Notes: a model not told the origin generated them from the letters alone. DNA of 64,000 bases from Cytophagaceae bacterium (GCA_027491315.1 JAIXWL010000001.1:62001-126000); one strand, 5' to 3'; positions 45,568-55,591 are shown, numbered from the stretch's first letter. A program made the numbers and translations.

Positions 45568-46854
45568 ATGAATGTATTACTTTTGGGATCCGGAGGACGA
45601 GAACATGCATTTGCCTGGAAAATATCCCAAAGTCCTTTATTAAGTCAATTATACATAGCTCCAGGAAATCCTGGAACAGCCCAATTAGGCATTAATTTGC
45701 CATTTGGTTATGCTGATTTTTCAGCGATTGTGGATGCCATTAGAACTTATCAAATTGAATTAGTTATTGTGGGTCCAGAAGAACCCCTAGTTAAAGGAGT
45801 TCGTGATTTTATTGAATCTCAAGAAGATTTACAACATGTGGGAATCGTTGGGCCAGGGGCTTTAGGTGCCCAATTAGAGGGGAGTAAGGATTTCTCAAAG
45901 AACTTCATGAAGGCTCATGGTGTTCCTACAGCCGCATCCAAAACATTTACCAAAGATAATGGAGAAGAAGGCCTTGCCTATTTAGCCACACAGTCGCTTC
46001 CTATCGTATTAAAAGCAGATGGTCTTGCGGCAGGTAAAGGAGTAATCATTGCTCAAAGTCATGCAGAAGCAGAAAAAGCTTTCAAAGAAATGATCTATGA
46101 TGCCAAGTTCGGAGAAGCCAGCTCTAAAGTTGTTATTGAACAGTTTTTGAGAGGGATTGAGCTATCCGTTTTTGTATTAACTGATGGTGAAAACTACGTG
46201 GTATTACCTGAGGCTAAAGATTATAAGCGAATTGGAGAAAATGATGAAGGCTTGAATACTGGCGGTATGGGAGCCGTTTCACCTGTCCCCTTCGCTACGG
46301 AAAGGTTCATGGAATTAGTTAAGCAAAAAGTCATTGAACCAACCATACAAGGACTTAAATCAGATAACATACCCTATCAAGGTTTCATCTTCATTGGTTT
46401 AATGAATCATGAAGGAGAACCTTATGTGATTGAATACAATGCCCGTATGGGAGACCCTGAAACAGAAGTAGTATTGCCAAGAATCGAATCAGATTTCTTA
46501 TCTTTGCTTCTTGCGGCTGCTCAAGGGAAATTAAAAAACGAAAGTTTACAAATTTCTAACCAATATGCTGTGACTACCATGGTGGTAGCGGGTGGTTATC
46601 CTGAAGATTATCGTAAAGGAGACATCATGACCGGCATAGAGAAAGTAGAAGAAGCCCTAGTATTTCATGCTGGAACCCGTGAGCAAGACGGACAAATTGT
46701 TACCTCGGGAGGCCGGGTAATGGCCTTAACCGGCACTTCAAATACCTTGGAAAGAGCCATCCAAAAATCTCAAAAGGCGGCTCAAACCATCCAATTTGAA
46801 GGTAAAAACTTTAGACGAGATATTGGTCTCGATGTATTACGATATAAGTCGTAA
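45568..46854 (+). CDS. purD: Phosphoribosylamine--glycine ligase
   Basis: 428 residues; second step of purine synthesis. N-terminal LLLGSGGREHAFAWK, the ATP-grasp signature LPIVLKADGLAAGKGVIIAQ near residue 140, DAKFGEASSKVVIEQFL, and the metal-binding GGMGAVSP and VIEYNARMGDPETEVVLPR. Full length. Confidence 0.97.
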   Translation: MNVLLLGSGGREHAFAWKISQSPLLSQLYIAPGNPGTAQLGINLPFGYADFSAIVDAIRTYQIELVIVGPEEPLVKGVRDFIESQEDLQHVGIVGPGALGAQLEGSKDFSKNFMKAHGVPTAASKTFTKDNGEEGLAYLATQSLPIVLKADGLAAGKGVIIAQSHAEAEKAFKEMIYDAKFGEASSKVVIEQFLRGIELSVFVLTDGENYVVLPEAKDYKRIGENDEGLNTGGMGAVSPVPFATERFMELVKQKVIEPTIQGLKSDNIPYQGFIFIGLMNHEGEPYVIEYNARMGDPETEVVLPRIESDFLSLLLAAAQGKLKNESLQISNQYAVTTMVVAGGYPEDYRKGDIMTGIEKVEEALVFHAGTREQDGQIVTSGGRVMALTGTSNTLERAIQKSQKAAQTIQFEGKNFRRDIGLDVLRYKS

Positions 46855-46878
46855 GGAGACCGATTGACACATATACTT

Positions 46879-48285
46879 ATGGCATGTAAATCGTGTTCAA
46901 CTGGATCATGTGGATCCAAGGCATCAGCAGAAGGAGCAGTTTCTGGCTGCCAAAGCAATGGAAGTTGTGGTACTGGTGCTTGCAATAAAATGAACGTTTT
47001 TGACTGGCTGTCCGACTTGGATGTGCCTCAATTTCAGCGTTATCATGTAGTTGAAGTTAAATTCAAGGCAGGAAGAAAAGAATATTTTCGCAATCCCAAT
47101 CAATTAGCTTTACATACCGGAGACTCTGTCATGGTAGATTCATCTAGCGGTCTACAGCTGGGTGTAGTTTCCCTACAAGGTGAACTAGTACGCTTGCAAT
47201 TATTAAAAAAGGGGATTAAAGACGACGATAAACTCAAAGACATCCTTCGCATAGCTACTGAAAAAGATGAAGAAAAACATCGTAATTCTTTAGAAAGAGA
47301 TTTACCTACCCTATATCGTACCCGACAAATCATTGGTGATTTGAAGTTGAACATGAAACTTTCAGATGTTGAGTTTCTTTCTGATGGTACTAAAGCCGTA
47401 TTTTATTACTCTTCTGACGACCGTGTTGATTTTAGAGAGTTAATCAAATTATTGGCGAACGAATTCAAAATCAGGGTGGAAATGAAACAGATTTCCCTCC
47501 GTCAAGAAGCCGGCAGATTAGGTGGTATTGGCGTTTGTGGTAGAGAATTATGCTGCTCTACTTGGTTGACTGACTTTAAAAATGTTACCACTTCAGCGGC
47601 TAGATATCAAAACCTTTCCTTGAATCCTGTGAAGCTAAGTGGCCAGTGTGGTCGCTTAAAATGCTGTATCAATTATGAATTAGAGACCTACATGGATGCC
47701 TTGAAGGAAATCCCGACCATAGAAGGCCGCTTAAAAACCAAGCGTGGAGATGCTATTTTACAAAAAACAGACATCTTTAAACGAATGATGTGGTTTGGCT
47801 ACGCTGGGGAGGAATCCATTTGGATACCTGTGACCTGTGATCGTGTTAAGGAAATCATTGACCTAAATAAAAAAGGCATAATTCCTGATTCATTTGAAAA
47901 TCTGGACCCAGATGTACCAGAGGTAGAAAAGCCTAAATTGTCTGAATTAAATTCCGATTTGGAAAGAATGGACAAAAAATATGGCAAAGGGAAACCTAGT
48001 GGACCTCGTTCAGAAAATCAGCGAAGAAATAATGGAGAACAAAAAGCCCGTAACAATTTCCAAAAAGGAAATAAAGGACCGGGAAATAACAATCCAAATA
48101 AACCGCAAAATAAACAGGAAGGCCCTAAAGTTCGTCCAGAGAACAGCGTAAAACCTCCTGTGATCAATACCCCTGAGGGAGGAGAAAATACAGGTGAGGC
48201 TACTCCAAAGCCATTTAAAAAGAAATTCAAAAAGAAATTTAAACCCAGACCACCTAGAAATGGCCCTGAGACGCCCACTGCTTAA
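46879..48285 (+). CDS. ricT: RicT/YaaT-like PSP1-domain protein with N-terminal Cys cluster
   Basis: 468 residues from ATG 46879; an upstream TTG (46864) is less likely. The first 35 residues hold seven Cys (CKSCSTGSCGSK ... CQSNGSCGTGAC), then VVEVKFKAGRKEYF and the PSP1 core with GGIGVCGRELCCSTWL and GQCGRLKCCINYE, the conserved Cys pattern of this family, known in Bacillus to bind iron-sulfur clusters in the Ric complex that assists RNA processing. The C-terminal 100 residues are Lys/Asn/Pro/Gly-rich and unstructured. The role in Bacteroidota is not established. Its last 26 bases overlap gldH in another frame. Confidence 0.88.
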   Translation: MACKSCSTGSCGSKASAEGAVSGCQSNGSCGTGACNKMNVFDWLSDLDVPQFQRYHVVEVKFKAGRKEYFRNPNQLALHTGDSVMVDSSSGLQLGVVSLQGELVRLQLLKKGIKDDDKLKDILRIATEKDEEKHRNSLERDLPTLYRTRQIIGDLKLNMKLSDVEFLSDGTKAVFYYSSDDRVDFRELIKLLANEFKIRVEMKQISLRQEAGRLGGIGVCGRELCCSTWLTDFKNVTTSAARYQNLSLNPVKLSGQCGRLKCCINYELETYMDALKEIPTIEGRLKTKRGDAILQKTDIFKRMMWFGYAGEESIWIPVTCDRVKEIIDLNKKGIIPDSFENLDPDVPEVEKPKLSELNSDLERMDKKYGKGKPSGPRSENQRRNNGEQKARNNFQKGNKGPGNNNPNKPQNKQEGPKVRPENSVKPPVINTPEGGENTGEATPKPFKKKFKKKFKPRPPRNGPETPTA

Positions 48286-48745
48286 ATTCTTTCTGTTACT
48301 TTTTCCCTTGAGCATTTTAATCGCATGTCAGGGAGATCAAGTATTTGACCAAACTAGCAAAATGGGAGAGCAAGGCTGGTCACAAAAAAATCAGGTTGTT
48401 TACCCATTTGAAATTAAAAACTTGGATCAAACGTATAACTTGTATGTGGCTTTACGTCAATCGAATGATTATCCTTTCAACAATTTTTATTTTGTTCCCA
48501 AGCTAATAAGCTCCGACGGCAAAGTAATTAAACAAGCATTGGCTGAGGCCATTTTATATGATCCAAAATCAGGAAAAGCCAAAGGGGAAGGCCTTGGGGA
48601 TATCTACAGCCATAAATTTTTGATTTTTAAGCAATTAAAATTCCCTAAAAAGGGGAAATACAACTTGTCCTTATCGCATGACATGCGAACAGATACCTTA
48701 GCTGGTATTATTTCTATCGGTGCATCCTTAGTCCCTAATCCATAG
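48260..48745 (+). CDS. gldH: Gliding motility lipoprotein GldH
   Basis: 161 residues from ATG 48260. Lipoprotein signal peptide MALRRPLLKFFLLLFPLSIL with lipobox LIAC, then short beta-rich body with VFDQTSKMGEQGWSQKNQVVYPF, IYSHKFLIFKQLKFPKKGKYNL and the C-terminal GIISIGASLV, which fit the GldH family. GldH is needed for gliding in Flavobacterium and for chitin use. The longer frame from 48194 lies inside ricT and would bury the signal peptide. An Lrp-type gene follows 4 bases after. Confidence 0.86.
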   Translation: MALRRPLLKFFLLLFPLSILIACQGDQVFDQTSKMGEQGWSQKNQVVYPFEIKNLDQTYNLYVALRQSNDYPFNNFYFVPKLISSDGKVIKQALAEAILYDPKSGKAKGEGLGDIYSHKFLIFKQLKFPKKGKYNLSLSHDMRTDTLAGIISIGASLVPNP

Positions 48746-48749
48746 TCAC

Positions 48750-49232
48750 ATGTCTAAGATTGATGATATTGATAAACAAATTCTAGCCTTTTTACATGAA
48801 GATGCCTACATGTCCAATAAAGACATGGCACAGCGACTAGGCATGAGCCCTACACCTATCCATGAGCGTATCAAGCGCATGGAAAAAGATGGAGTGATCA
48901 CAGGATATAAAGCCACCATCAATCCCAATAAATTAGGTAAATCATTAACCGTATTTTGTGATATTTCTTTAAAAGAACACGCGGCAGAATACCTAAAGCA
49001 ATTTGAAGAGGATGTGATGAATCTATTAGAGGTGCAAGAATGTTACTGCGTTTCAGGGCATAGCGACTTTCTACTTAAAATTGTGGTGGCAGACATGGAT
49101 GAATACCGTGATTTTATCTTGCATAAACTGGCGAGCATCAAAAATATTGGTAACGCCCAAAGCCACTTTGTGATGAATCAAATACAAAATGAAAGCATTT
49201 TACCTTGGTTAAATCAAGAAAAAACTAGATAA
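48750..49232 (+). CDS. Lrp/AsnC-family transcriptional regulator
   Basis: 160 residues. Helix-turn-helix in IDKQILAFLHEDAYMSNKDMAQRLGMSPTPIHERIKRMEKDGVI (residues 5-48), then the RAM effector-binding domain (VQECYCVSGHSDFLLKIVVADMDEYRDFI). It binds an amino acid or related ligand; the target is unknown. It closes the purD-ricT-gldH run. Confidence 0.92.
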   Translation: MSKIDDIDKQILAFLHEDAYMSNKDMAQRLGMSPTPIHERIKRMEKDGVITGYKATINPNKLGKSLTVFCDISLKEHAAEYLKQFEEDVMNLLEVQECYCVSGHSDFLLKIVVADMDEYRDFILHKLASIKNIGNAQSHFVMNQIQNESILPWLNQEKTR

Positions 49233-49304
49233 ACCTATAAATTGGGGTAGATGCACCAATAAAATTACCTAACTTGAATAATTAACATCGTTTGAATTGA
49301 CCTT

Positions 49305-50402
49305 ATGAACAAGATTACAAAAACAATCGTCAGCCTACTAGTAATCGTTTTGATATTAGGCATCGCCTTTTACCCCAAGGTAAAAAAGACTTTTTTTGCT
49401 GAAAAGAAGGAAGAAGGTAAAGAAAAAGGTAAAGGTGGCCCTGGAGGTGGTAAAGGTGGTAAAACTACCGTTGTGGTTATGGTCGTTAAAGCAACTCGAC
49501 TAGACGACATGATCAATTCCACGGGTAGTATTCTTCCCAATGAAGAGGTTGAAATCCGTTCAGAGATTGCAGGAAGAATTAATCAGTTAAATATCAAAGA
49601 AGGAGATGTGGTTCAAAAAGGAACTATTCTTTTACATATCAATGATGATGATTTACAAGCACGTTTGAAAAAACTAGGCTACAATAAAAAATTAGCTGAA
49701 GATAATGAGGCTCGCCAAAAGGTCTTACTTCAAAAAGAAGCTATCTCACAAAGAGAATATGATATTGCCGTAAACTCGGTTAATACCATTTCGGCTGACA
49801 TTGAAGATTTAAAAGCACAGATTTTAAAGTCAACCATCCGTGCTCCTTTCTCTGGAACCATTGGTTTTCGCTATGTTAGTATGGGAAGTTATATTTCCCC
49901 AACCACTAGAATTGCTACATTAACTAATACGAATCCAGCTAAAATTGAATTTTCAATTCCAGCTAAATATGCCTCTCAAATTCGTAAAGGAAATACCATT
50001 GAATTTATCACGGAAAATGAATCAAAAACCTATGCTGGTAAAGTATATGCGATTGACCCTAAAATAGACCCTTTGACGCGTACACTTCAAATTAGAGCCT
50101 TATCACCAAACCCTGGTGGTGTTTTAGTTCCAGGTGCATTTGCGAAGGTTAACCTAATTTTGAAAACCAAAGGTTCAGCTATTTTAGTACCCACTGAAGC
50201 CGTTGTTCCTGAATCAAAAGGGAGCAAAGTTTATGTGGTAAAAAATGGCAAGGCCGTTTCTACCAAAGTAGAATTGGGTACACGTGGAGAGAGAAACGTG
50301 GAAATTTTATCGGGACTTTCTATTGGAGACACCTTAATTACCAATGGTATCATCCAAGTTAAACCAGACGGTGAAGTGGATATTAAAGAAGTCGTTCAAT
50401 AA
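49305..50402 (+). CDS. RND efflux periplasmic adaptor (membrane fusion protein)
   Basis: 365 residues. One N-terminal membrane helix (TIVSLLVIVLILGIAFYP), a charged Gly/Lys-rich linker (KEKGKGGPGGGKGGK), then the HlyD/AcrA layout: lipoyl halves (AGRINQLNIKEGDVVQKGTILLHIND and STIRAPFSGTIGFRYVSMGSYI), a short coiled-coil hairpin, beta-barrel, and membrane-proximal domain (VPTEAVVPESKGSKVYVV). It should join the RND pump at 51.5 kb to an outer-membrane channel encoded elsewhere. No TolC-like gene is in the window. Confidence 0.94.
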   Translation: MNKITKTIVSLLVIVLILGIAFYPKVKKTFFAEKKEEGKEKGKGGPGGGKGGKTTVVVMVVKATRLDDMINSTGSILPNEEVEIRSEIAGRINQLNIKEGDVVQKGTILLHINDDDLQARLKKLGYNKKLAEDNEARQKVLLQKEAISQREYDIAVNSVNTISADIEDLKAQILKSTIRAPFSGTIGFRYVSMGSYISPTTRIATLTNTNPAKIEFSIPAKYASQIRKGNTIEFITENESKTYAGKVYAIDPKIDPLTRTLQIRALSPNPGGVLVPGAFAKVNLILKTKGSAILVPTEAVVPESKGSKVYVVKNGKAVSTKVELGTRGERNVEILSGLSIGDTLITNGIIQVKPDGEVDIKEVVQ

Positions 50403-50410
50403 GACAAAAG

Positions 50411-51457
50411 ATGCCCAGCATTTACCTAAGTACAGCTCTTTGGCAATATAAATTTCGCAAATTGGGATACTTATTTGCGGGTTTAAAGGCCTATATACAG
50501 CTATGTACTTGGGTGATGTTCCAGCGCATCCTACATCCTTCAAGACCCATACTAGGCATTTTATTGGCTCAACACTTGGGTGATATTGTCGCATCTGAAC
50601 CTATCATTCCCGCTTTGTTAAAGAAATATCCTCAAGCCAAACTTGTGTGGATTATTCAAAAGCATTTTAGACCTCTGTTAGAACAGCATCCGGATATATT
50701 CCGCTTGGTGTCGGAAGAAAATATGCTGAGTAGCTACTTCTTAACGAAGTGGAATCCTTTCCATCATTTTTTTAATCTTCACTTAAACGAATTACGAAAA
50801 GATCCTTTCTTTCATATTCCTTTAGAGAATGACACGGCAACTAAGCTGGGTATTAACATTCATAATTATTATTCCAAGCATAATTTATTAGAGAATTTCT
50901 CCCAGCTAGCCGGATTAGGTTTAATAAAAGGCCAGCCCACCATTTATTTGCCCAACAAAAAATTTAATCTCCCATTTGAAGGAAAATATTGGCTTATTCA
51001 TCGCATTTCCAATGACCCATGTCGGGAGTGGACTGATCAAAATTGGTTAAAACTCATTCAAGCAGCTATTCAGGAATGGGATGTTAATATAGTAGAAATT
51101 GGGACAAGTCAGGGCCTTGATTTTGAACATCCAAAATTCCTTTCCTTGGTTGGGAAAACCAGTGTAGAGGATAGTTTATTTTTAATTAAATCTGCGAGCT
51201 TTTTTATTGGTATTGACTCTGGTCCAACCCACTGTGCCAACGCATTCCAAATTCCTGCCTTGGTTATGTTGGGAGAGTTTGCCGACTTTAAGAAATACAT
51301 GTCCTATTCAGGGGCATATCAGCAAAATACCTTGGCTAATCTGGTATACAATGAACAAGGACCAGCAAAGCAATTAAGTTTTGAGGAAGTTTGGAATAGG
51401 CTTCAGCAGAGCATAGAATTACATCATATCACTCAAGAAATACCAAATCATAACTAA
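50411..51457 (+). CDS. Glycosyltransferase family 9 (heptosyltransferase-like) protein
   Basis: 348 residues. The GT9 landmarks are HLGDIVASEPIIPALLKKYP near residue 55 and FFIGIDSGPTHCANAFQIPALVMLGEF near residue 260. The family transfers heptose or related sugars in lipopolysaccharide synthesis. It has about 50 extra N-terminal residues with a hydrophobic helix. The gene lies 8 bases after the adaptor and 8 before the RND pump, so it is read together with an efflux operon. The exact sugar is not readable. Confidence 0.87.
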   Translation: MPSIYLSTALWQYKFRKLGYLFAGLKAYIQLCTWVMFQRILHPSRPILGILLAQHLGDIVASEPIIPALLKKYPQAKLVWIIQKHFRPLLEQHPDIFRLVSEENMLSSYFLTKWNPFHHFFNLHLNELRKDPFFHIPLENDTATKLGINIHNYYSKHNLLENFSQLAGLGLIKGQPTIYLPNKKFNLPFEGKYWLIHRISNDPCREWTDQNWLKLIQAAIQEWDVNIVEIGTSQGLDFEHPKFLSLVGKTSVEDSLFLIKSASFFIGIDSGPTHCANAFQIPALVMLGEFADFKKYMSYSGAYQQNTLANLVYNEQGPAKQLSFEEVWNRLQQSIELHHITQEIPNHN

Positions 51458-51465
51458 TATAAATT

Positions 51466-54400
51466 ATGGCCTCTCTATCAGAAACCAGCATTAAACGACC
51501 GGTATTATCCATTGTAATGTCCATCACCATCATTGTGTTTGGAATCATTGGATATACATATTTAGGTGTTCGTGAGTTCCCTTCTGTGGACCCTCCGGTG
51601 GTAACTGTTCAGACTTCCTACACGGGAGCCAATGCAGACATTATTGAATCTCAGATTACTGAACCTCTAGAAGAATCCATCAATGGTATTGCTGGGGTTA
51701 GAACCTTAGCCAGCTCAAGTCGCGATGGGCGCTCCAGCATCACGGTAGAATTTGATTTGGCCGTAAATATTGAAGATGCCGCCAATGACGTTCGTGACCG
51801 TGTATCGAGAGCAATGGCTCTTTTGCCAAAAGATGTGGACCCTCCAGTAGTAGCCAAAGCGGATGCCGATGCGAACCCAATCTATAACATTAATATCTTC
51901 TCCAAAACCAGAGGTTTATTGGAATTGAATGAATTAGCCACCAGAAACGTAAAAGAAAAGTTTCAAACTATTCCAGGCGTTAGTTCAGTACAAATGTGGG
52001 GTGAGAAGAAATATGCCATGCGTATGCATATTGACCCTGAACGTTTGGCTTCCTTCCGCTTAACAGCCCCTGATATCGTTTCAGCTTTAAGTAAACAAAA
52101 TATCGAGTTGCCTTCAGGAAGTATTGAAGGTGCGAATACTGAATTAACAGTAAGAACTCAAGGAAGAATGACTACGGTGGAAGACTTTAACAATTTGATT
52201 ATTAAAGAACAAGATGGCCGTTCTGTTAAATTTTCTGATGTAGGCTTTGCCGAATTATCCCCTGAAAATGATAAGACATTCTTCAAACGTGATATGACAC
52301 CTATGATTTCAATTGCGGTAATTCCTCAACCTGGATCAAATCAAATTGAAATTGTGGATGCCATCAATAGAAAACTACCTCAAATTCGTCAAACATTACC
52401 ACCAGACGTTGAATTAAAAGAAGGATTCGATAATACGAAATACGTACGTAAATCATTGGTAGAGGTAGAGGAGACTATCTTAACAGCCATTTTATTGGTA
52501 ACCATCATTATCTTCTTATTCCTGCGCGATTGGCGATCAACCTTGATTCCACTTACGGCCATTCCTGTCAGTTTAATTGGTGTATTTTTCTTTATGTACC
52601 TAGTCGGGTTCTCGGTCAATGTATTAACCTTATTGGGAATTGTATTATCCATTGGACTAGTAGTAGATGATGCCATTGTTGTATTAGAAAATATTTATTC
52701 CAAGATAGAAGATGGCATGACGCCTTGGAAAGCAGCCCTAGAAGGCTCCAAAGAGATTTATTTCGCTGTTATTTCCACGACCATCACCTTAGCTGCTGTA
52801 TTCCTACCCGTTATTTTCTTACAAGGTATTACTGGTCGTTTATTCCGTGAATTTGGTATTGTGGTAGCAGGATCTGTTATTATTTCAGCCTTTGTATCCC
52901 TGACACTAACCCCGATGTTAAGTTCTAAATTATTGAAAGGCGGACATAATAAACCTTGGTTTTACCGAGTTACAGAGCCATTTTTTGTTTGGTTAACTGC
53001 CGCTTACCAAGGATCCTTAGAATCTTTCTTGAAAATCCGCTGGATGGCATGGGTGATTATGTTCTCTTTGTTTGGTATCATTTATACCCTATTTAAATAC
53101 GAAGCCATTCCTTCAGAATTAGCCCCATTGGAAGATCGCGGCGCTCTGAGAATTAGTTCTACCGCCCCAGAAGGAGCCACTTTTGACTATATGTTAAACT
53201 ATACCGACAAAATGGCTAAGTTTTTAATGGAGACTATCCCTGCTAAAGAACGTTATGCTATTTATGCCATTACCTCGCCACCTTTTGGAAATGGAGCAGC
53301 CAATACGGGTAGTTTCCGTATACTTTTAGGTGATCCAGAAAAGAGAAGAACGCAACAAGAAATTGCGGATGAATTATCACCTAAAATCAAGAAATTTACT
53401 GGCGCTAGGTCTAACCTGATTCAAGAGCCTACCCTTTCTACTGGACAACGTGGTGGTGGAGGCTTACCCATTGCCTTCGTAGTTCAAGCACCTAATTTTG
53501 AGAGTTTGAAAAAAATCATGCCTCAATTCTTGGCGAAAGTACGTGATAATCCAAAATTCGAAACATCTGACGTCAATTTGAAATTCACGAAACCGGAGTT
53601 ACGTATTGAAATAGATCGTGCTAAGGCTCAAAACCTAGGTATTGCCATTCAAGACATTGCTCAAACCTTACAGCTTGGACTTTCAGGTCGTAGATTTGGC
53701 TATTTCATCATGGATGGAAAGCAGTATCAGGTAATTGGTCAAATTGATAGACCTCAACGAAATGACGTAAGCGATCTAAAATCCCTGTATGTAAAAAATA
53801 ACCGAGGAGATTTGATACAATTAGATAACTTAGTCAAAATAACCGAACAAAGTACACCACCGCAGCTATACCGTTATAACCGATATGTAGCAGCTACCGT
53901 ACAGGCCCAAATGGCCAAAGGAGTAACTTTGGGAGAAGCCTTAAATGAAATGGATAAAATAGCAAAAGAGACGTTGGATGTATCTTTCTCAACGGCTTAT
54001 GATGGACAAAGTAAAGAATTTAAAGAGTCTAGTTCTTCTTTATTATTTGCTTTTGCCCTTGCGATTTTATTGATATATCTAATTCTTTCGGCGCAGTTTG
54101 AAAGCTTCGTAGATCCTCTCATTATCTTGTTTACCGTGCCATTGGCGGTAGCAGGAGCATTATTGACCTTATGGGATTTTAGCCAAACTCTGAATATTTT
54201 CTCTCAAATTGGTATCATTGTTCTCATCGGTTTGGTTACCAAAAATGGTATTTTGATTGTGGAGTTTGCCAACCAAAGAAAAGAAGCTGGCTCAAATAAA
54301 ATGCTAGCCGTTCAAGAGGCTGCCATAGCACGTTTCAGACCTATTTTAATGACCTCACTTTGTACCATTTTAGGTATCTTACCTATTGCTCTTGCCCTAG

Positions 54401-54570
54401 GATCTGGTTCTCAAAGCCGTGTTTCTATGGGTATTGCCGTAGTAGGTGGTATGTTATTTTCTACTACCTTAACCTTGTACATTATCCCAGCTATTTATAG
54501 CTACATGTCTAGTAATCTAAAACACCAAGGAGAAAAAGAAGAAAGCCCTTCTTTGGTAGGCCATGAATAA
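51466..54570 (+). CDS. RND-family efflux transporter permease (AcrB/MdtB-like)
   Basis: 1034 residues, full length. N-terminal helix followed by the first periplasmic loop, TM4 with the proton-relay pair in LSIGLVVDDAIVVLENI (near residue 400), a second periplasmic half and the C-terminal helices (QIGIIVLIGLVTKNGILIVEFANQ, RFRPILMTSLCTILGILPIALA). The DD pair marks the hydrophobe/amphiphile (HAE1) class rather than metal-efflux CzcA. Works as a trimer with the adaptor upstream. Its last bases overlap ribD by 8. Confidence 0.95.
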   Translation: MASLSETSIKRPVLSIVMSITIIVFGIIGYTYLGVREFPSVDPPVVTVQTSYTGANADIIESQITEPLEESINGIAGVRTLASSSRDGRSSITVEFDLAVNIEDAANDVRDRVSRAMALLPKDVDPPVVAKADADANPIYNINIFSKTRGLLELNELATRNVKEKFQTIPGVSSVQMWGEKKYAMRMHIDPERLASFRLTAPDIVSALSKQNIELPSGSIEGANTELTVRTQGRMTTVEDFNNLIIKEQDGRSVKFSDVGFAELSPENDKTFFKRDMTPMISIAVIPQPGSNQIEIVDAINRKLPQIRQTLPPDVELKEGFDNTKYVRKSLVEVEETILTAILLVTIIIFLFLRDWRSTLIPLTAIPVSLIGVFFFMYLVGFSVNVLTLLGIVLSIGLVVDDAIVVLENIYSKIEDGMTPWKAALEGSKEIYFAVISTTITLAAVFLPVIFLQGITGRLFREFGIVVAGSVIISAFVSLTLTPMLSSKLLKGGHNKPWFYRVTEPFFVWLTAAYQGSLESFLKIRWMAWVIMFSLFGIIYTLFKYEAIPSELAPLEDRGALRISSTAPEGATFDYMLNYTDKMAKFLMETIPAKERYAIYAITSPPFGNGAANTGSFRILLGDPEKRRTQQEIADELSPKIKKFTGARSNLIQEPTLSTGQRGGGGLPIAFVVQAPNFESLKKIMPQFLAKVRDNPKFETSDVNLKFTKPELRIEIDRAKAQNLGIAIQDIAQTLQLGLSGRRFGYFIMDGKQYQVIGQIDRPQRNDVSDLKSLYVKNNRGDLIQLDNLVKITEQSTPPQLYRYNRYVAATVQAQMAKGVTLGEALNEMDKIAKETLDVSFSTAYDGQSKEFKESSSSLLFAFALAILLIYLILSAQFESFVDPLIILFTVPLAVAGALLTLWDFSQTLNIFSQIGIIVLIGLVTKNGILIVEFANQRKEAGSNKMLAVQEAAIARFRPILMTSLCTILGILPIALALGSGSQSRVSMGIAVVGGMLFSTTLTLYIIPAIYSYMSSNLKHQGEKEESPSLVGHE

Positions 54571-55591
54571 ACACGAGGTTTGGATGCAACGTGCCCTGGA
54601 TTTATCCCTTTTGGGAGCAGGGCGTGTTGCTCCAAATCCTTTAGTGGGTTGTGTCATTATTAAAAATGACCAAATCATAGGAGAAGGGTGGCATCAGGCA
54701 TACGGTCAAGCGCATGCAGAAGTTAATGCCATACAATCCTTGGCACATCAAGAAGATGCCCAAGGTGCATCGGTGTACGTCAGCTTAGAGCCATGCTCTC
54801 ATACAGGTAAAACTCCTCCATGTGCAGATTTATTAATCAAGTCAAAAGTCAAGGAGGTTTTCATTTGTAATTTAGACCCCAACCCGCTAGTTGCAGGAAA
54901 AGGAATCGAAAAATTAAAAGCAGCCGGAATTCAAGTTGAACAAGGTATTTTAGAAGAAAAAGGTGGAATTATCAATCGTCACTTTTTTACTTTTCACCAA
55001 AAAAAACGGCCTTATATCACCTTAAAATGGGCGTCCTCTTTAGACGGGTTTATTGCCCAGGAAAATGGAAAACCTGTTACTTTTTCAAATAAGCCAAGCC
55101 AGACCTTAGTACATCAAATGCGTACTCAACACCAAGGTATATTGGTTGGAGTAAATACCATCATTCAAGATAATCCCCAATTAAATGTCCGCTTATGGAC
55201 AGGCAATAATCCCATCCGTATCGTTTTAGATCCCCATAATCGTATTCCTAAAAATAGTCAAGTCTTACAAGATGGTCAGCCAACTTGGATTTTTACACAA
55301 GATGTTCAAGTAGATGATGGCCCTTATCAATGGTTTGCTCTAGGAGAAAACTATCAAATAAAGGATATATTAAACCTAGCTTATGCAAAAGGGTTAATTT
55401 CTATTTTAGTAGAAGGGGGCACAAAGACCTTAATGGCTTTTCTGCAAAGTGGCTTGGTAGATGAAGTTTGGAAGCAAGAGAAAAATATCTTACTTGGGAA
55501 AGGTATTCCAGCACCAAATTATAAGCTAACATGGGGGAATGGCAGAAAAATAGGAGAAGATAATGTGTGGTATCAAGCTGATTTAAGCTAG
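54563..55591 (+). CDS. ribD: Bifunctional riboflavin enzyme RibD (deaminase and reductase)
   Basis: 342 residues; second and third steps of riboflavin synthesis. The deaminase domain (residues 1-145) carries HAEVNAI and PCSHTGKTPPCADLL with the zinc Cys/His; the reductase domain follows (PYITLKWASSLDGFIAQE, GILVGVNTIIQDNPQLNVR). The C-terminus (VDEVWKQEKNILLGKG) is a little shorter and more divergent than usual. The gene overlaps the RND gene by 8 bases and the convergent mntH by 9. Confidence 0.95.
   Translation: MNKHEVWMQRALDLSLLGAGRVAPNPLVGCVIIKNDQIIGEGWHQAYGQAHAEVNAIQSLAHQEDAQGASVYVSLEPCSHTGKTPPCADLLIKSKVKEVFICNLDPNPLVAGKGIEKLKAAGIQVEQGILEEKGGIINRHFFTFHQKKRPYITLKWASSLDGFIAQENGKPVTFSNKPSQTLVHQMRTQHQGILVGVNTIIQDNPQLNVRLWTGNNPIRIVLDPHNRIPKNSQVLQDGQPTWIFTQDVQVDDGPYQWFALGENYQIKDILNLAYAKGLISILVEGGTKTLMAFLQSGLVDEVWKQEKNILLGKGIPAPNYKLTWGNGRKIGEDNVWYQADLS

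Noticed and set aside
48194-48259. Extension of gldH upstream of ATG 48260.
   Set aside because: It would bury the lipoprotein signal peptide and lies in the ricT coding tail.
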